Source of the DNA: an uncultured Eubacteriales bacterium | Lineage (GTDB): Bacteria; Bacillota; Clostridia; Oscillospirales; Oscillospiraceae | Reading direction: 5' to 3' | NCBI GenBank assembly: GCA_900546255.1 | Contig: URCB01000050.1 | Location: 1-12,271, forward strand | DNA: 12,271 nucleotides | Shown here: in pieces, positions 1 through 7,868 of the stretch | Layout of the letters: the number at the start of each line of letters is the position of its first letter | Numbering within the stretch: the first letter of the stretch is position 1 | Program-made: the position numbers and the translations under genes | Notes under the pieces: model-generated | What the model saw: only the letters and a program-made list of their open reading frames with translations | What the model was told of the DNA's origin: nothing | Databases searched by the model: none

Positions 1-54
1 CAAAACATACTTCTCACCCCGAGAGTGCCGGCTTCGCCGGCGCGGGTCGGGGTG
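1..54 (+). repeat. Structured intergenic repeat, copy 1 (cut by window edge)
   Basis: The segment begins CAAAACATACTTCTCACCCC and matches 8912–8930 with one substitution and one small shift in the C run. After the shared core it can fold into an outer 8-bp stem (15–22 with 47–54). Inside is a GC hairpin, GCCGGC at 27–32 with GCCGGC at 36–41, loop TTC, extended by a G·U pair and a G–C pair. The second copy at 8912–8969 keeps the layout with different bases in both stems. The element probably continues left of the window. Its function is not known; it may be a dispersed palindromic repeat or a structured RNA element. Confidence 0.55.
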
Positions 55-63
55 CCATCCCCC

Positions 64-160
64 AATTTTGGGAGGGGCCCCAAGCCAAGCAGAACCCCCA
101 CCGCCCCCGTACTCTGCCCTCCCGAACGAAGCACAAACCCCTCTTGCCCCTCCCAAAATT
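64..160. repeat. 14-bp perfect inverted repeat in the hisS leader
   Basis: The arms AATTTTGGGAGGGG (64–77) and CCCCTCCCAAAATT (147–160) are perfectly complementary and 69 bases apart. The left arm can also pair locally with the C run at 59–65, so two alternative folds are possible. The right arm ends 8 bases before the hisS ribosome binding site (169–174). It may be a leader structure or part of the flanking repeat. No conserved T-box sequence is visible in the 176 bases available. Confidence 0.45.
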
Positions 161-182
161 CTATCTTTAAGGAGACATGAAA

Positions 183-1541
183 ATGGAACGCATCAAACCC
201 CGGACCCTCTCCGGTTTCATGGAGCTTCTCCCCGCCCCCCAGACCCAGTTTGAGCGGATGCTGGAGATCCTCCGTCACACCTACAGCCTCTACGGCTTCA
301 CCCCTCTGGACACCCCCGTCATCGAGTCGGCAGAGATCTTGCTGGCCAAGGGCGGGGGGGAGACCGAGAAGCAGATCTACCGCTTCACCAAGGGGGACAG
401 CGACCTGGCCCTCCGCTTTGACCTCACCGTCCCCCTGGCCAAGTACGTGGCCCTCCACTACGCCGACCTGGCCTTCCCCTTCCGCCGGTACCAGATCGGC
501 AAGGTCTACCGGGGGGAGCGGGCCCAGCGGGGCCGGTTCCGGGAGTTCTACCAGTGCGACATCGACGTCATCGGGGACGGCAAACTGGACATCGCCAACG
601 AGGCGGAGATCCCCGCCATCATCTACCAGGCCTTCACCGCCCTGGGGCTGGAGCGCTTCCGCATCCGGGTGAACAACCGGAAAATCCTCACCGGCTTCTA
701 CGCCATGGAGGGCCTGGAGGCCCAGGCCGGGGACATCATGCGCACTGTGGACAAGCTGGACAAGATCGGCCCCGAAAAGGTCAAGGCCCTCCTCTTAGAG
801 CAGGGGGTGTCGGAGCAAGCCGCCGGGGAGATTTTGGACTTCATCGCCATCACCGGGGACAACGCCGCCGTCCTGGCCGCCCTGGAGGGCTACCGGGGCC
901 GGAACGAGATCTTTGACCAGGGCCTGGAGGAGCTGGCCACCGTGGTGAAGTACCTGGCCGCCTTCGGCGTCCCCGAGGACCACTTCGCCGTGGACCTCAC
1001 CATCGCCCGGGGGCTGGACTACTACACCGGCACCGTCTACGAGACCGTCATGCTGGACCACCCGGAGATCGGCTCCATCTGCTCCGGCGGCCGGTACGAC
1101 AACCTGGCCGAGTACTACACCGACAAGAAGCTCCCCGGGGTGGGGATCTCCATCGGCCTGACCCGGCTGTTCTACGTCCTGGGGGAGCAGGGGTACCTCA
1201 ACGACCAGCTGGTCACCGCCCCTGCCGATGTCCTCATCCTCCCCATGACCGAGGACCTCTCCCCCGCCATCGCCTTTGCCACCCAGCTGCGGCAGGGGGG
1301 CGTCCGGGCCCAGGTTTACAGCGAGCAGAAGAAGTTCAAAGGCAAGATGAGCTACGCCGACAAGCTCCACATCCCCTATGTGGCCTTCCTGGGGGAGGAG
1401 GAGATCTCCCAGGGCCTGGTGAAGATCAAGGACATGGTCACAGGGGACCAGCAGGCCCTCTCCCCTGCCCAGGCGGTGGAGACCATCGCCGCCGCCATGG
1501 CCCACCGGGCCCAGGGCAAGCCCATCCGGGAGAAGGGCTGA
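183..1541 (+). CDS. hisS: Histidyl-tRNA synthetase
   Basis: Class II cytosolic synthetase that charges tRNA-His with histidine using ATP. With the start used here the protein is 452 residues, slightly longer than the usual 420–430. Visible signatures are motif 2 (YRGER at about 109–113, followed by the FREFYQCDIDVIG stretch), the histidine-binding block DLTIARGLDYYTG at about 271–283, GSICSGGRYDNL just after it, and motif 3 GVGISIGLTRL near 320–330. The C-terminal part fits the anticodon-binding domain. Two in-frame ATGs lie at 177 and 183. AAGGAG at 169–174 is only 2 bases from the first but 8 from the second, so 183 is preferred. It is the first gene of the apparent operon that reaches aspS. 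Confidence 0.97.
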   Translation: MERIKPRTLSGFMELLPAPQTQFERMLEILRHTYSLYGFTPLDTPVIESAEILLAKGGGETEKQIYRFTKGDSDLALRFDLTVPLAKYVALHYADLAFPFRRYQIGKVYRGERAQRGRFREFYQCDIDVIGDGKLDIANEAEIPAIIYQAFTALGLERFRIRVNNRKILTGFYAMEGLEAQAGDIMRTVDKLDKIGPEKVKALLLEQGVSEQAAGEILDFIAITGDNAAVLAALEGYRGRNEIFDQGLEELATVVKYLAAFGVPEDHFAVDLTIARGLDYYTGTVYETVMLDHPEIGSICSGGRYDNLAEYYTDKKLPGVGISIGLTRLFYVLGEQGYLNDQLVTAPADVLILPMTEDLSPAIAFATQLRQGGVRAQVYSEQKKFKGKMSYADKLHIPYVAFLGEEEISQGLVKIKDMVTGDQQALSPAQAVETIAAAMAHRAQGKPIREKG

Positions 1542-1601
1542 GGCCCACCCGTCCCCTGTCCCACGGAGTACCCGACCGCGACCAGAGAGGAGGCATCCGC
1601 C

Positions 1602-2114
1602 ATGAGGAACCAGCACTGTGCCCTAGGTTTGGCCCTGGTGATCGTGGTGGCGGCGGCCCTGGTGGCCATCTTTCACCAGAGCCGCACCTTCACCCAGATC
1701 ATGGGACAGGACTATGCCCCGGAGAGGATTGACCACGTCCAGGTGTTTCTCAACGCCATGGACCACGACACCCCCTCCCGGGAGGTGGTCCTCACTCCAG
1801 AGGATCCGGCGACCCAGGCGCTGCTGGACCTTCTGAATGGCTCCCTCTGCGAGGTGCAGTATGCCCCCGTCTGGGCAAACACAGACCGGTCTGTCCGTCT
1901 TGACTATATCATTTCCATGACCATCGTCATGGACCCAGAGGACGGTGGGTACCCCTACGCGGATCTCCGGTTCCGGGGATGTCCGGAAGCAGAGATCCAC
2001 GGGGTGGACAGCGTCTGGCCCCGCTGGATCCAGACCTACTACCGAGCCGACCCTGCCCTCCAGCAAGAGATCTTGGACCTGCTCCTGGCCCAGCCCTACC
2101 AAGAGGTTCCCTAA
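1602..2114 (+). CDS. Small membrane-anchored protein, paralogue 1 of 4
   Basis: 170-residue protein of unrecognised family. A single hydrophobic helix (about 7–24) follows a short N-terminus, with no lipobox or clear signal-peptidase site, so the rest is probably extracytoplasmic. Right after the helix comes the family signature IFHQSRTFTQIMGQDYAP (23–40). The middle holds SREVVL and DPATQALLDLL. The C-terminus is YRADPALQQEILDLLLAQPY followed by a short tail. The same blocks recur in the next genes, so these are tandem duplicates. No catalytic motif is visible. The ribosome binding site AGGAGG (1588–1593) lies 8 bases before the ATG. The gene starts 60 bases after hisS and is probably co-transcribed with it. 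Function cannot be assigned. Confidence 0.85.
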   Translation: MRNQHCALGLALVIVVAAALVAIFHQSRTFTQIMGQDYAPERIDHVQVFLNAMDHDTPSREVVLTPEDPATQALLDLLNGSLCEVQYAPVWANTDRSVRLDYIISMTIVMDPEDGGYPYADLRFRGCPEAEIHGVDSVWPRWIQTYYRADPALQQEILDLLLAQPYQEVP

Positions 2115-2171
2115 GCTTGCCCCCTACCCCATCCGAGCAACCGAACCGTGACGAGAAAGGAGGCACTTGCC

Positions 2172-2687
2172 ATGACGAAGCAGAACCGTGCCCTAGGTTT
2201 GGCCCTGGTGATCGTGGTGGCGGCGGCTCTGGTGGCCATCTTCCACCAGAGCCGCACCTTCACCCAGATCATGGGCCAGGACTATGCCCCGGAAAAGGTG
2301 GACTCCATCCACGTCTACTTACAGGCCATGGGCCATGACGCCCCCTCCCGGGAGGTGGTCCTTTCCGGGGAGGACCCCGCCGCCCAGGAACTGCTGGCCC
2401 TGCTGGGCAGCCAGACCTATGACGTGGGGTATGAGGTGGGGGCCATTGAAGGCCATGCAGTCCCCTTGGACTACACCATCACCCTCATCCTGACCATGGA
2501 GCCGGAGGAGGAGGGGGCCTCTGCGCCCTTCCTCTACTTTGATGGGTCCGACGAAGCCACCATGGACGGGCTGGACAAGGCGGCGGGCAGCAACGGCTGG
2601 GTCCGCACCCACTACCGGGTGGACCTGGCCTTCCAGCAGGAAATCCTGGACCTACTGTTGGCCCAACCCTATGAGGAAATCCTTTAG
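2172..2687 (+). CDS. Small membrane-anchored protein, paralogue 2 of 4
   Basis: 171-residue paralogue of the preceding gene with the same layout: N-terminal membrane helix (about 7–24), IFHQSRTFTQIMGQDYAP, SREVVL, DPAAQELLALLGS, and C-terminal QQEILDLLLAQPYEEIL. Its first 110 or so bases are almost identical to those of paralogue 1 (3 differences over about 105 bases, offset 570), while the rest has diverged. That points to recent duplication or gene conversion at the 5' end. An in-frame GTG lies upstream at 2148, but AAAGGAGG (2157–2163 region) is placed 8 bases before the ATG at 2172, which is taken as the start. Function unknown. Confidence 0.85.
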   Translation: MTKQNRALGLALVIVVAAALVAIFHQSRTFTQIMGQDYAPEKVDSIHVYLQAMGHDAPSREVVLSGEDPAAQELLALLGSQTYDVGYEVGAIEGHAVPLDYTITLILTMEPEEEGASAPFLYFDGSDEATMDGLDKAAGSNGWVRTHYRVDLAFQQEILDLLLAQPYEEIL

Positions 2688-2761
2688 GCGGAACGCTTCA
2701 TCCCTGACTGCAACGCACCCTTTGCCTCCGCTGAGAGGCACCAAGAGAAAGGAGACCCACC

Positions 2762-3268
2762 ATGAAAAAACGAACCAGCGGCGCGCTGGCCATAGGGGTG
2801 GTGGTGGTTGTCGTGGCAGCGTTGCTGGCGATTTTCAACCAGTCCCGCACCTTTGCCCAGGCCATGGGGCAAGACTATGACCCTGGACAGGTCCAGGCAA
2901 TCCATGTAGCGCTCTATGCGCCAGATGACGCCCAATCCCGTCGGGTGACCCTCTCTCCCACGGACCCGGCGGCCCAGGAACTGTTGACCTTACTGGGCAG
3001 CCAGATGTATGATGTGGTCTATTCCTTTGGCACAGTGTCCGGAGGGTACAGTGCGCCCTATGGATACTTGGCCAACCTGGCGATCCGGCTGCCAGAGAAG
3101 GGAACGGGCTATTCCTGGGCTTCCATCACCCTGTCCGGGGAGCCCCAGCTGCAGATCTCCGGCCCTTACCAGCCGGGTTACCAAACATACCGGGCAGATC
3201 CCGCCGTGCAGAAGGCGATCATGGACCTGCTGTTGGCCCAGCCCTATGAAACAATCCCGGCGACCTGA
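2762..3268 (+). CDS. Small membrane-anchored protein, paralogue 3 of 4
   Basis: 168-residue member of the same family. A positively charged start (MKKRTSG) precedes a hydrophobic helix (about 8–24), then IFNQSRTFAQAMGQDYDP, SRRVTL, DPAAQELLTLLGSQMYDV and the C-terminal block YRADPAVQKAIMDLLLAQPY. The Lys/Arg-rich N-terminus suggests N-in, C-out topology. The middle block is closest to paralogue 2 (LLGSQ.YDV shared). The ribosome binding site AAAGGAG (2748–2754) is 7 bases before the ATG. The 74-base gap from paralogue 2 shows no terminator. No enzyme motif is visible; the role is unknown. Confidence 0.85.
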   Translation: MKKRTSGALAIGVVVVVVAALLAIFNQSRTFAQAMGQDYDPGQVQAIHVALYAPDDAQSRRVTLSPTDPAAQELLTLLGSQMYDVVYSFGTVSGGYSAPYGYLANLAIRLPEKGTGYSWASITLSGEPQLQISGPYQPGYQTYRADPAVQKAIMDLLLAQPYETIPAT

Positions 3269-3328
3269 GGTCGCCCCCCATCCCCCGGGCCCGGTGGCCC
3301 GATGCCAAAGGAGGCAAGCCTTGCCGCA

Positions 3329-3817
3329 ATGAAACACCTTTCCCGAAAACATAAGATCGCCCTGGTGGAACTGGTGGTGCTGGTCCTTTTGGTGGTCTGG
3401 TTCATCGCCCCCCGGCCCCTGACCCGGGCCATGGCGGGGGACGGCTTTGACCCCGCTGCCGTCACCCAGATCCAAGCAGACCTCACCGCCTTCCAGGGGG
3501 GCGAAGGCCGGACGCTCACCTTCTCCCAGGGAGAGCCGGCCTTTTCCCAGCTCATGGACCTGCTCCAGTCCAAGCGGTACATCCCCTACTACCTGGACCA
3601 GGATGCCCAGCGGAGCGTCACCCTGGGCTACCGTGTGGACCTGACCTTTTCCCAGGGGGAGGCGTCCTACACCCTCTCCCTGACGGGAGACCGGGCCATC
3701 GTCATGGGAGGCGATGGCGGGACGAAAACCTACCAGGTGACCGACAGCGACGCCTTTCAGCAATCCGTTCTGGACTTTCTCCTGGAACAGGAGTACACTA
3801 AGGAGGAAACGCCATAA
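3329..3817 (+). CDS. Small membrane-anchored protein, divergent paralogue 4 of 4
   Basis: 162-residue, more divergent member of the family. A basic start (MKHLSRKHK) leads into a hydrophobic helix (about 10–27), then RAMAGDGFDPAAVTQIQADL, which matches the MGQDY.P..V..I stretch of the others. The C-terminal block FQQSVLDFLLEQEY corresponds to QQEILDLLLAQPY. The QSRTF signature is replaced by PRPLTRAM. An ATG at 3302 has no ribosome binding site. AGGAGG at 3309–3314 serves the in-frame ATG at 3329, though the 14-base spacing is longer than usual. The spacer resembles that of paralogue 2 with a few extra bases. Function unknown. Confidence 0.8.
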   Translation: MKHLSRKHKIALVELVVLVLLVVWFIAPRPLTRAMAGDGFDPAAVTQIQADLTAFQGGEGRTLTFSQGEPAFSQLMDLLQSKRYIPYYLDQDAQRSVTLGYRVDLTFSQGEASYTLSLTGDRAIVMGGDGGTKTYQVTDSDAFQQSVLDFLLEQEYTKEETP

Positions 3818-3877
3818 TCTGCCCCACAACGGGCACCACCCCGCCGAAACGACACCCAATTTCTCCGAGGTATTGCT

Positions 3878-3961
3878 ATGAATCCCAAAATCAAAATGCT
3901 CATTTACATTCTCATCCTGGGGGCGCTTTTGCTGATCTTCCGCCAGTGCACCGCTGGCTGA
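3878..3961 (+). CDS. 27-residue membrane microprotein upstream of aspS
   Basis: A short open frame reads MNPKIKMLIYILILGALLLI followed by FRQCTAG and TGA. It has a basic N-terminus and one hydrophobic helix (about 8–21). GAGG at 3867–3870 is 7 bases before the ATG, a plausible ribosome binding site. The end of the helix (ALLLIFRQC) resembles the helix end of paralogue 3 (ALLAIFNQS), so this may be a remnant or stand-alone version of the family's membrane anchor. It lies 60 bases after paralogue 4 and 42 bases before aspS. The short length makes chance possible. Confidence 0.45.
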   Translation: MNPKIKMLIYILILGALLLIFRQCTAG

Positions 3962-4003
3962 GCCCTTTCAGAGAACAAATCTACAATGGAGTGAACGAAA
4001 ACC

Positions 4004-5806
<1,803 letters not shown>

Positions 5807-5836
5807 CCAAGTCATTTTTGCATAGAAATAATAGAG

Positions 5837-5862
5837 GCACTATAAATAGCGCAATGTTTTTT
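5837..5862 (+). terminator. Possible weak terminator after aspS
   Basis: GCACTA (5837–5842) can pair with TAGCGC (5847–5852) with one A·C mismatch and a TAAA loop. Six T residues follow at 5857–5862 after four unpaired bases. The stem is short and imperfect, so termination may be partial. Nothing better was found between aspS and the downstream promoter. Confidence 0.3.
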
Positions 5863-5887
5863 ACAAAATCTTCATTGACGATTTTGT
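5863..5887. promoter_or_regulatory. Perfect 8-bp inverted repeat over the -35 box
   Basis: ACAAAATC (5863–5870) and GATTTTGT (5880–5887) are exact reverse complements 9 bases apart. The right arm begins on the last base of the -35 hexamer (5875–5880), and the spacer contains the rest of it. The position suits an operator for a dimeric repressor of the downstream unit. It could be chance in an AT-rich stretch; no regulator gene is adjacent. Confidence 0.35.
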
Positions 5888-5903
5888 GGAAAGTTGCTAT
5901 ACT
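5875..5903 (+). promoter_or_regulatory. Near-consensus sigma-A promoter of the Abi cassette
   Basis: TTGACG (5875–5880) and TATACT (5898–5903) are each one base from consensus and are separated by the ideal 17 bases. Transcription would start around 5910. This gives a leader of about 85 bases before the Abi_2 gene, so the promoter drives first the predicted small RNA and then, if the terminator is read through, the protein gene. Confidence 0.75.
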
Positions 5904-5909
5904 AATTAT

Positions 5910-5977
5910 AGTGAATAGATTACAGATGCTTGTGGGGCCTGTGATCGGGGGAGTCTCTGCGGAGGCTCCCTTTCTTT
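5910..5977 (+). ncRNA. Predicted structured small RNA upstream of the Abi gene
   Basis: From the predicted start near 5910 to the T run at 5971–5977 the transcript would be about 68 bases with two hairpins. Hairpin 1 pairs ATTACAG (5919–5925) with CTGTGAT (5939–5945), 7 bp with one G·U, around a G-rich 13-base loop. Hairpin 2 (5949–5970) is a 9-bp terminator-like stem. AbiF-type proteins are reported to be linked to a conserved noncoding RNA that neutralises them; this leader is in the right place and of a suitable size. It has no open frame of note. The alternative is a plain attenuator or 5' UTR. The structure is seen; the antitoxin role is inferred. Confidence 0.55.
5949..5977 (+). terminator. 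Intrinsic terminator/attenuator between small RNA and Abi gene
   Basis: GGGAGTCTC (5949–5957) pairs with GAGGCTCCC (5962–5970) across a TGCG loop: 9 bp with one G·U pair, followed by TTTCTTT. It lies between a strong promoter and the Abi start codon at 5995, so most transcripts would stop here and only read-through would express the protein. This resembles the terminator between antitoxin RNA and toxin gene in type III systems. Confidence 0.65.
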
Positions 5978-5994
5978 ATACTGAGGTGTAATGT

Positions 5995-6939
5995 ATGGCC
6001 AAGCCATTTATGACCTATGAACAGCAGATCCAAAAATTAAAAGAGAAAAATCTGTGGATCCCAGATGAGGATGCGGCAAAAGAGATTCTGAAAAAGGAAG
6101 GATACTTTGCCTTGATTACAGGGTATAAGGACTTGTTTAAGAATCCCACAACACGAAATTACCGAGATGGCACCTCCATAGAGGATATTTATGCTTTGTA
6201 CCAATTTGATGAACAGCTACGGGAGTTGACGCTACATCATCTGCTACACATTGAGCAGCATCTTCGTTCTATTTTGAGCTATGCCTTCTGTGTGGCGTTT
6301 GGAGACCAGCAAAGCGCCTATCTGACCCTAGAGAACTATGACACGAGACGCCGAAACCAGCGGGAGCTCCATCGTCTGCTGGAGAAGTTTCTACGTCCTT
6401 TAGTGGACAATCCAACGAACTACCCGTACATAGAGCATCAGAAGCGAGTGCACGGCAATGTTCCTCTCTGGGTTTTGGTCAATGCGCTCACCTTTGGGAC
6501 CCTTTCCAAGATGTATACGTTCTCTGCTTCAAATGTGCGTTCAGCCGTCAGCCTTGAATTTACCGGGATCAACGAAAAACAACTCGGGCAGATTCTGAGT
6601 TTCCTTACGGACTTCCGAAATCTTTGCGCCCATAATGAGCGCATGTTTTCCCATCGCTGTAGAAAGAAAAGCATTCCTGATTTAACGCTGCATAAAAAAC
6701 TGGACCTTCCCCGACGGGGCGAGAGTTATGCAATGGGAAAGAATGACTATTTTGCGGTGGTGATTGCGTTCCGCTACCTTTTACCGGATAAAGAGTTTTT
6801 TCAGTATAAACGCAAGCTGGGGCGGTTGATGGAAAAAGCGGTCAGCGAAAACCACCAGCTATCGGAACAGATTCTTTTGCAGATCATGGGGTTTCCATCC
6901 AACTGGAAAAAGATCACAGGATATCGGAAATATGGATGA
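5995..6939 (+). CDS. Abi_2/AbiF-type HEPN abortive-infection protein
   Basis: 314-residue protein of the Abi_2 family (AbiD/AbiF-like), predicted HEPN RNase acting in phage defence or as a toxin. The N-terminus YEQQIQKLKEKNLWIPDEDA followed by YFALITGYKDLF (37–48) is the family hallmark. A helical block with LYQFDEQLRELTLHHLLHIE (about 68–87) follows, then the conserved WVLVNALTFGTLSKMY (159–174). The catalytic-type R-X4-H motif is RNLCAHNER, Arg208 and His213. The start ATG at 5995 follows TGAGGTG by 6 bases; an ATG at 5991 is out of frame. The gene is clearly AT-richer than its neighbours, with its own promoter, suggesting horizontal acquisition. The motif looks intact. Target RNA unknown. 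Confidence 0.88.
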   Translation: MAKPFMTYEQQIQKLKEKNLWIPDEDAAKEILKKEGYFALITGYKDLFKNPTTRNYRDGTSIEDIYALYQFDEQLRELTLHHLLHIEQHLRSILSYAFCVAFGDQQSAYLTLENYDTRRRNQRELHRLLEKFLRPLVDNPTNYPYIEHQKRVHGNVPLWVLVNALTFGTLSKMYTFSASNVRSAVSLEFTGINEKQLGQILSFLTDFRNLCAHNERMFSHRCRKKSIPDLTLHKKLDLPRRGESYAMGKNDYFAVVIAFRYLLPDKEFFQYKRKLGRLMEKAVSENHQLSEQILLQIMGFPSNWKKITGYRKYG

Positions 6940-6956
6940 TCTTCCGACCGAGAAAG

Positions 6957-7006
6957 AAAACGTACCAGGGATACGCCAAAAAGCGCGTATCTCTGGTACG
7001 TTTTTT
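6957..7006. terminator. Strong bidirectional terminator between Abi gene and xth
   Basis: AAAACGTACCAGGGATACGC (6957–6976) pairs with GCGTATCTCTGGTACGTTTT (6985–7004) apart from one G·U, across an 8-base loop. T residues run to 7006 on the plus strand and A residues at 6957–6960 give a U tract on the minus strand. It lies 17 bases after the Abi stop and 8 bases from the xth stop, so it ends transcription from both sides. Confidence 0.88.
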
Positions 7007-7014
7007 GCTGGCAG

Positions 7015-7776
7015 TTACAGCTCCAACCCCAGCTCCACCGGGCAGTGGTCGCTGCCGTAGATCTCGCTGTGGATGGCCGCCCCGGTGACCTGGGGCAGCA
7101 GGCGGTTGGAGACCAGGAAGTAGTCAATCCGCCACCCCGCGTTCTTCTCCCGGGCGTGGAAGCGGTAGCTCCACCAGGAATAGGCCCCCTCCAAGTCGGG
7201 GTAGAAGTGGCGGAAGGTGTCGGTGAACCCGGCGGAGAGGAGGGTTTGGAACTTCTCCCGCTCCTCGTCGGTGAAGCCGGCGTTGCGGCGGTTGGTCTTG
7301 GGGTTTTTCAGGTCAATTTCGGTGGCGGCCACGTTCAGGTCCCCGCAGAGGATGACGGGCTTTTTCTCGTCCAGGTTCTGGAGGTAGGCCCGGAAATCGT
7401 CCTCCCAGGTCATGCGGTAGTCCAGGCGGCGCAGTTCGTTCTGGGAGTTGGGGGTGTAGCAGCACACCAGGTAGAAGCCGGGGTACTCGGCGGTGATCAC
7501 CCGGCCCTCGTGGTCGTGGTCCTCCAGGCCCAGGCCGTAGGTCACCGACAGGGGCTCTGCCTTGGTGAACACCGCCACCCCGGAATAGCCCTTCTTCTCC
7601 GCGCTGTTCCAGAACTGGTGGTACCCCGGCAGGTCCAGGTCTACCTGCCCGGCGTGGTGCTGGAGCTTGGTCTCCTGCAGGCAGAAGATGTCCGCGTCCA
7701 GGGTCTGAAAGGTCTCCAGAAAGCCCTTTTGCAGGCAGGCCCGCAGGCCGTTGACGTTCCAGGAAATGAGTTTCAT
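7015..7776 (-). CDS. xth: Exodeoxyribonuclease III / AP endonuclease
   Basis: 253-residue ExoIII-family enzyme for base-excision repair, cutting at abasic sites and degrading from 3' ends with a divalent metal. All usual active-site blocks are present: NVNG (Asn8 region), LQETK (Glu35), CYTPN (Tyr107), GDLNVA (Asp146, Asn148), WRIDY (Asp218) and the terminal GSDHCPV (Asp243, His244). Length is normal for the ExoA/XthA group. The start ATG is preceded by GAGAGGAA with an 8-base spacer. It is downstream of mrp on the same strand with a 92-base gap that contains a large hairpin, so it may be partly co-transcribed; no clear promoter of its own was seen. Confidence 0.95.
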   Translation of the reverse strand: MKLISWNVNGLRACLQKGFLETFQTLDADIFCLQETKLQHHAGQVDLDLPGYHQFWNSAEKKGYSGVAVFTKAEPLSVTYGLGLEDHDHEGRVITAEYPGFYLVCCYTPNSQNELRRLDYRMTWEDDFRAYLQNLDEKKPVILCGDLNVAATEIDLKNPKTNRRNAGFTDEEREKFQTLLSAGFTDTFRHFYPDLEGAYSWWSYRFHAREKNAGWRIDYFLVSNRLLPQVTGAAIHSEIYGSDHCPVELGLEL

Positions 7777-7811
7777 GGCGGCGGTTCCTCTCTTTCTGTT
7801 TCGTGGAAAGG

Positions 7812-7849
7812 GCGCGGGCGGGGCGAGCTAGGCTCGCCCCGCCCGGCGC
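7812..7849. terminator. Very stable GC hairpin after mrp, possible terminator
   Basis: GGGCGGGGCGAGC (7816–7828) and GCTCGCCCCGCCC (7832–7844) form a perfect 13-bp stem with a TAG loop, extended by four more pairs with one bulged base. It lies about 20 bases after the mrp stop codon. Neither side is followed by a T run, so a classical intrinsic terminator is not certain; it may instead pause polymerase or protect the mRNA end. Confidence 0.5.
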
Positions 7850-7868
7850 GGTGTTGGTGTGGGGATGC

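Noticed and set aside
1..176. T-box riboswitch before hisS
   Set aside because: The conserved T-box sequence and terminator/antiterminator pair are not visible; the hairpins present are of the repeat type. A T-box further left cannot be excluded.
68..253. 61-codon frame overlapping the hisS start
   Set aside because: Proline-rich, no ribosome binding site, and it runs into hisS in another frame.
5818..5846. Second promoter TTGCAT–17–TATAAA upstream of the Abi promoter
   Set aside because: The -35 hexamer matches only half of the consensus, and a much better promoter lies at 5875–5903.
5910..5977. CRISPR-like repeat or crRNA near the Cas13-related protein
   Set aside because: No direct repeats or spacers are present; the leader is a single unit with two hairpins, and the protein has the Abi_2 length and motifs rather than those of Cas13.
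5991..5994. ATG at 5991 as start of the Abi gene
   Set aside because: It is out of frame with the Abi_2 protein; the ATG at 5995 gives the conserved N-terminus.
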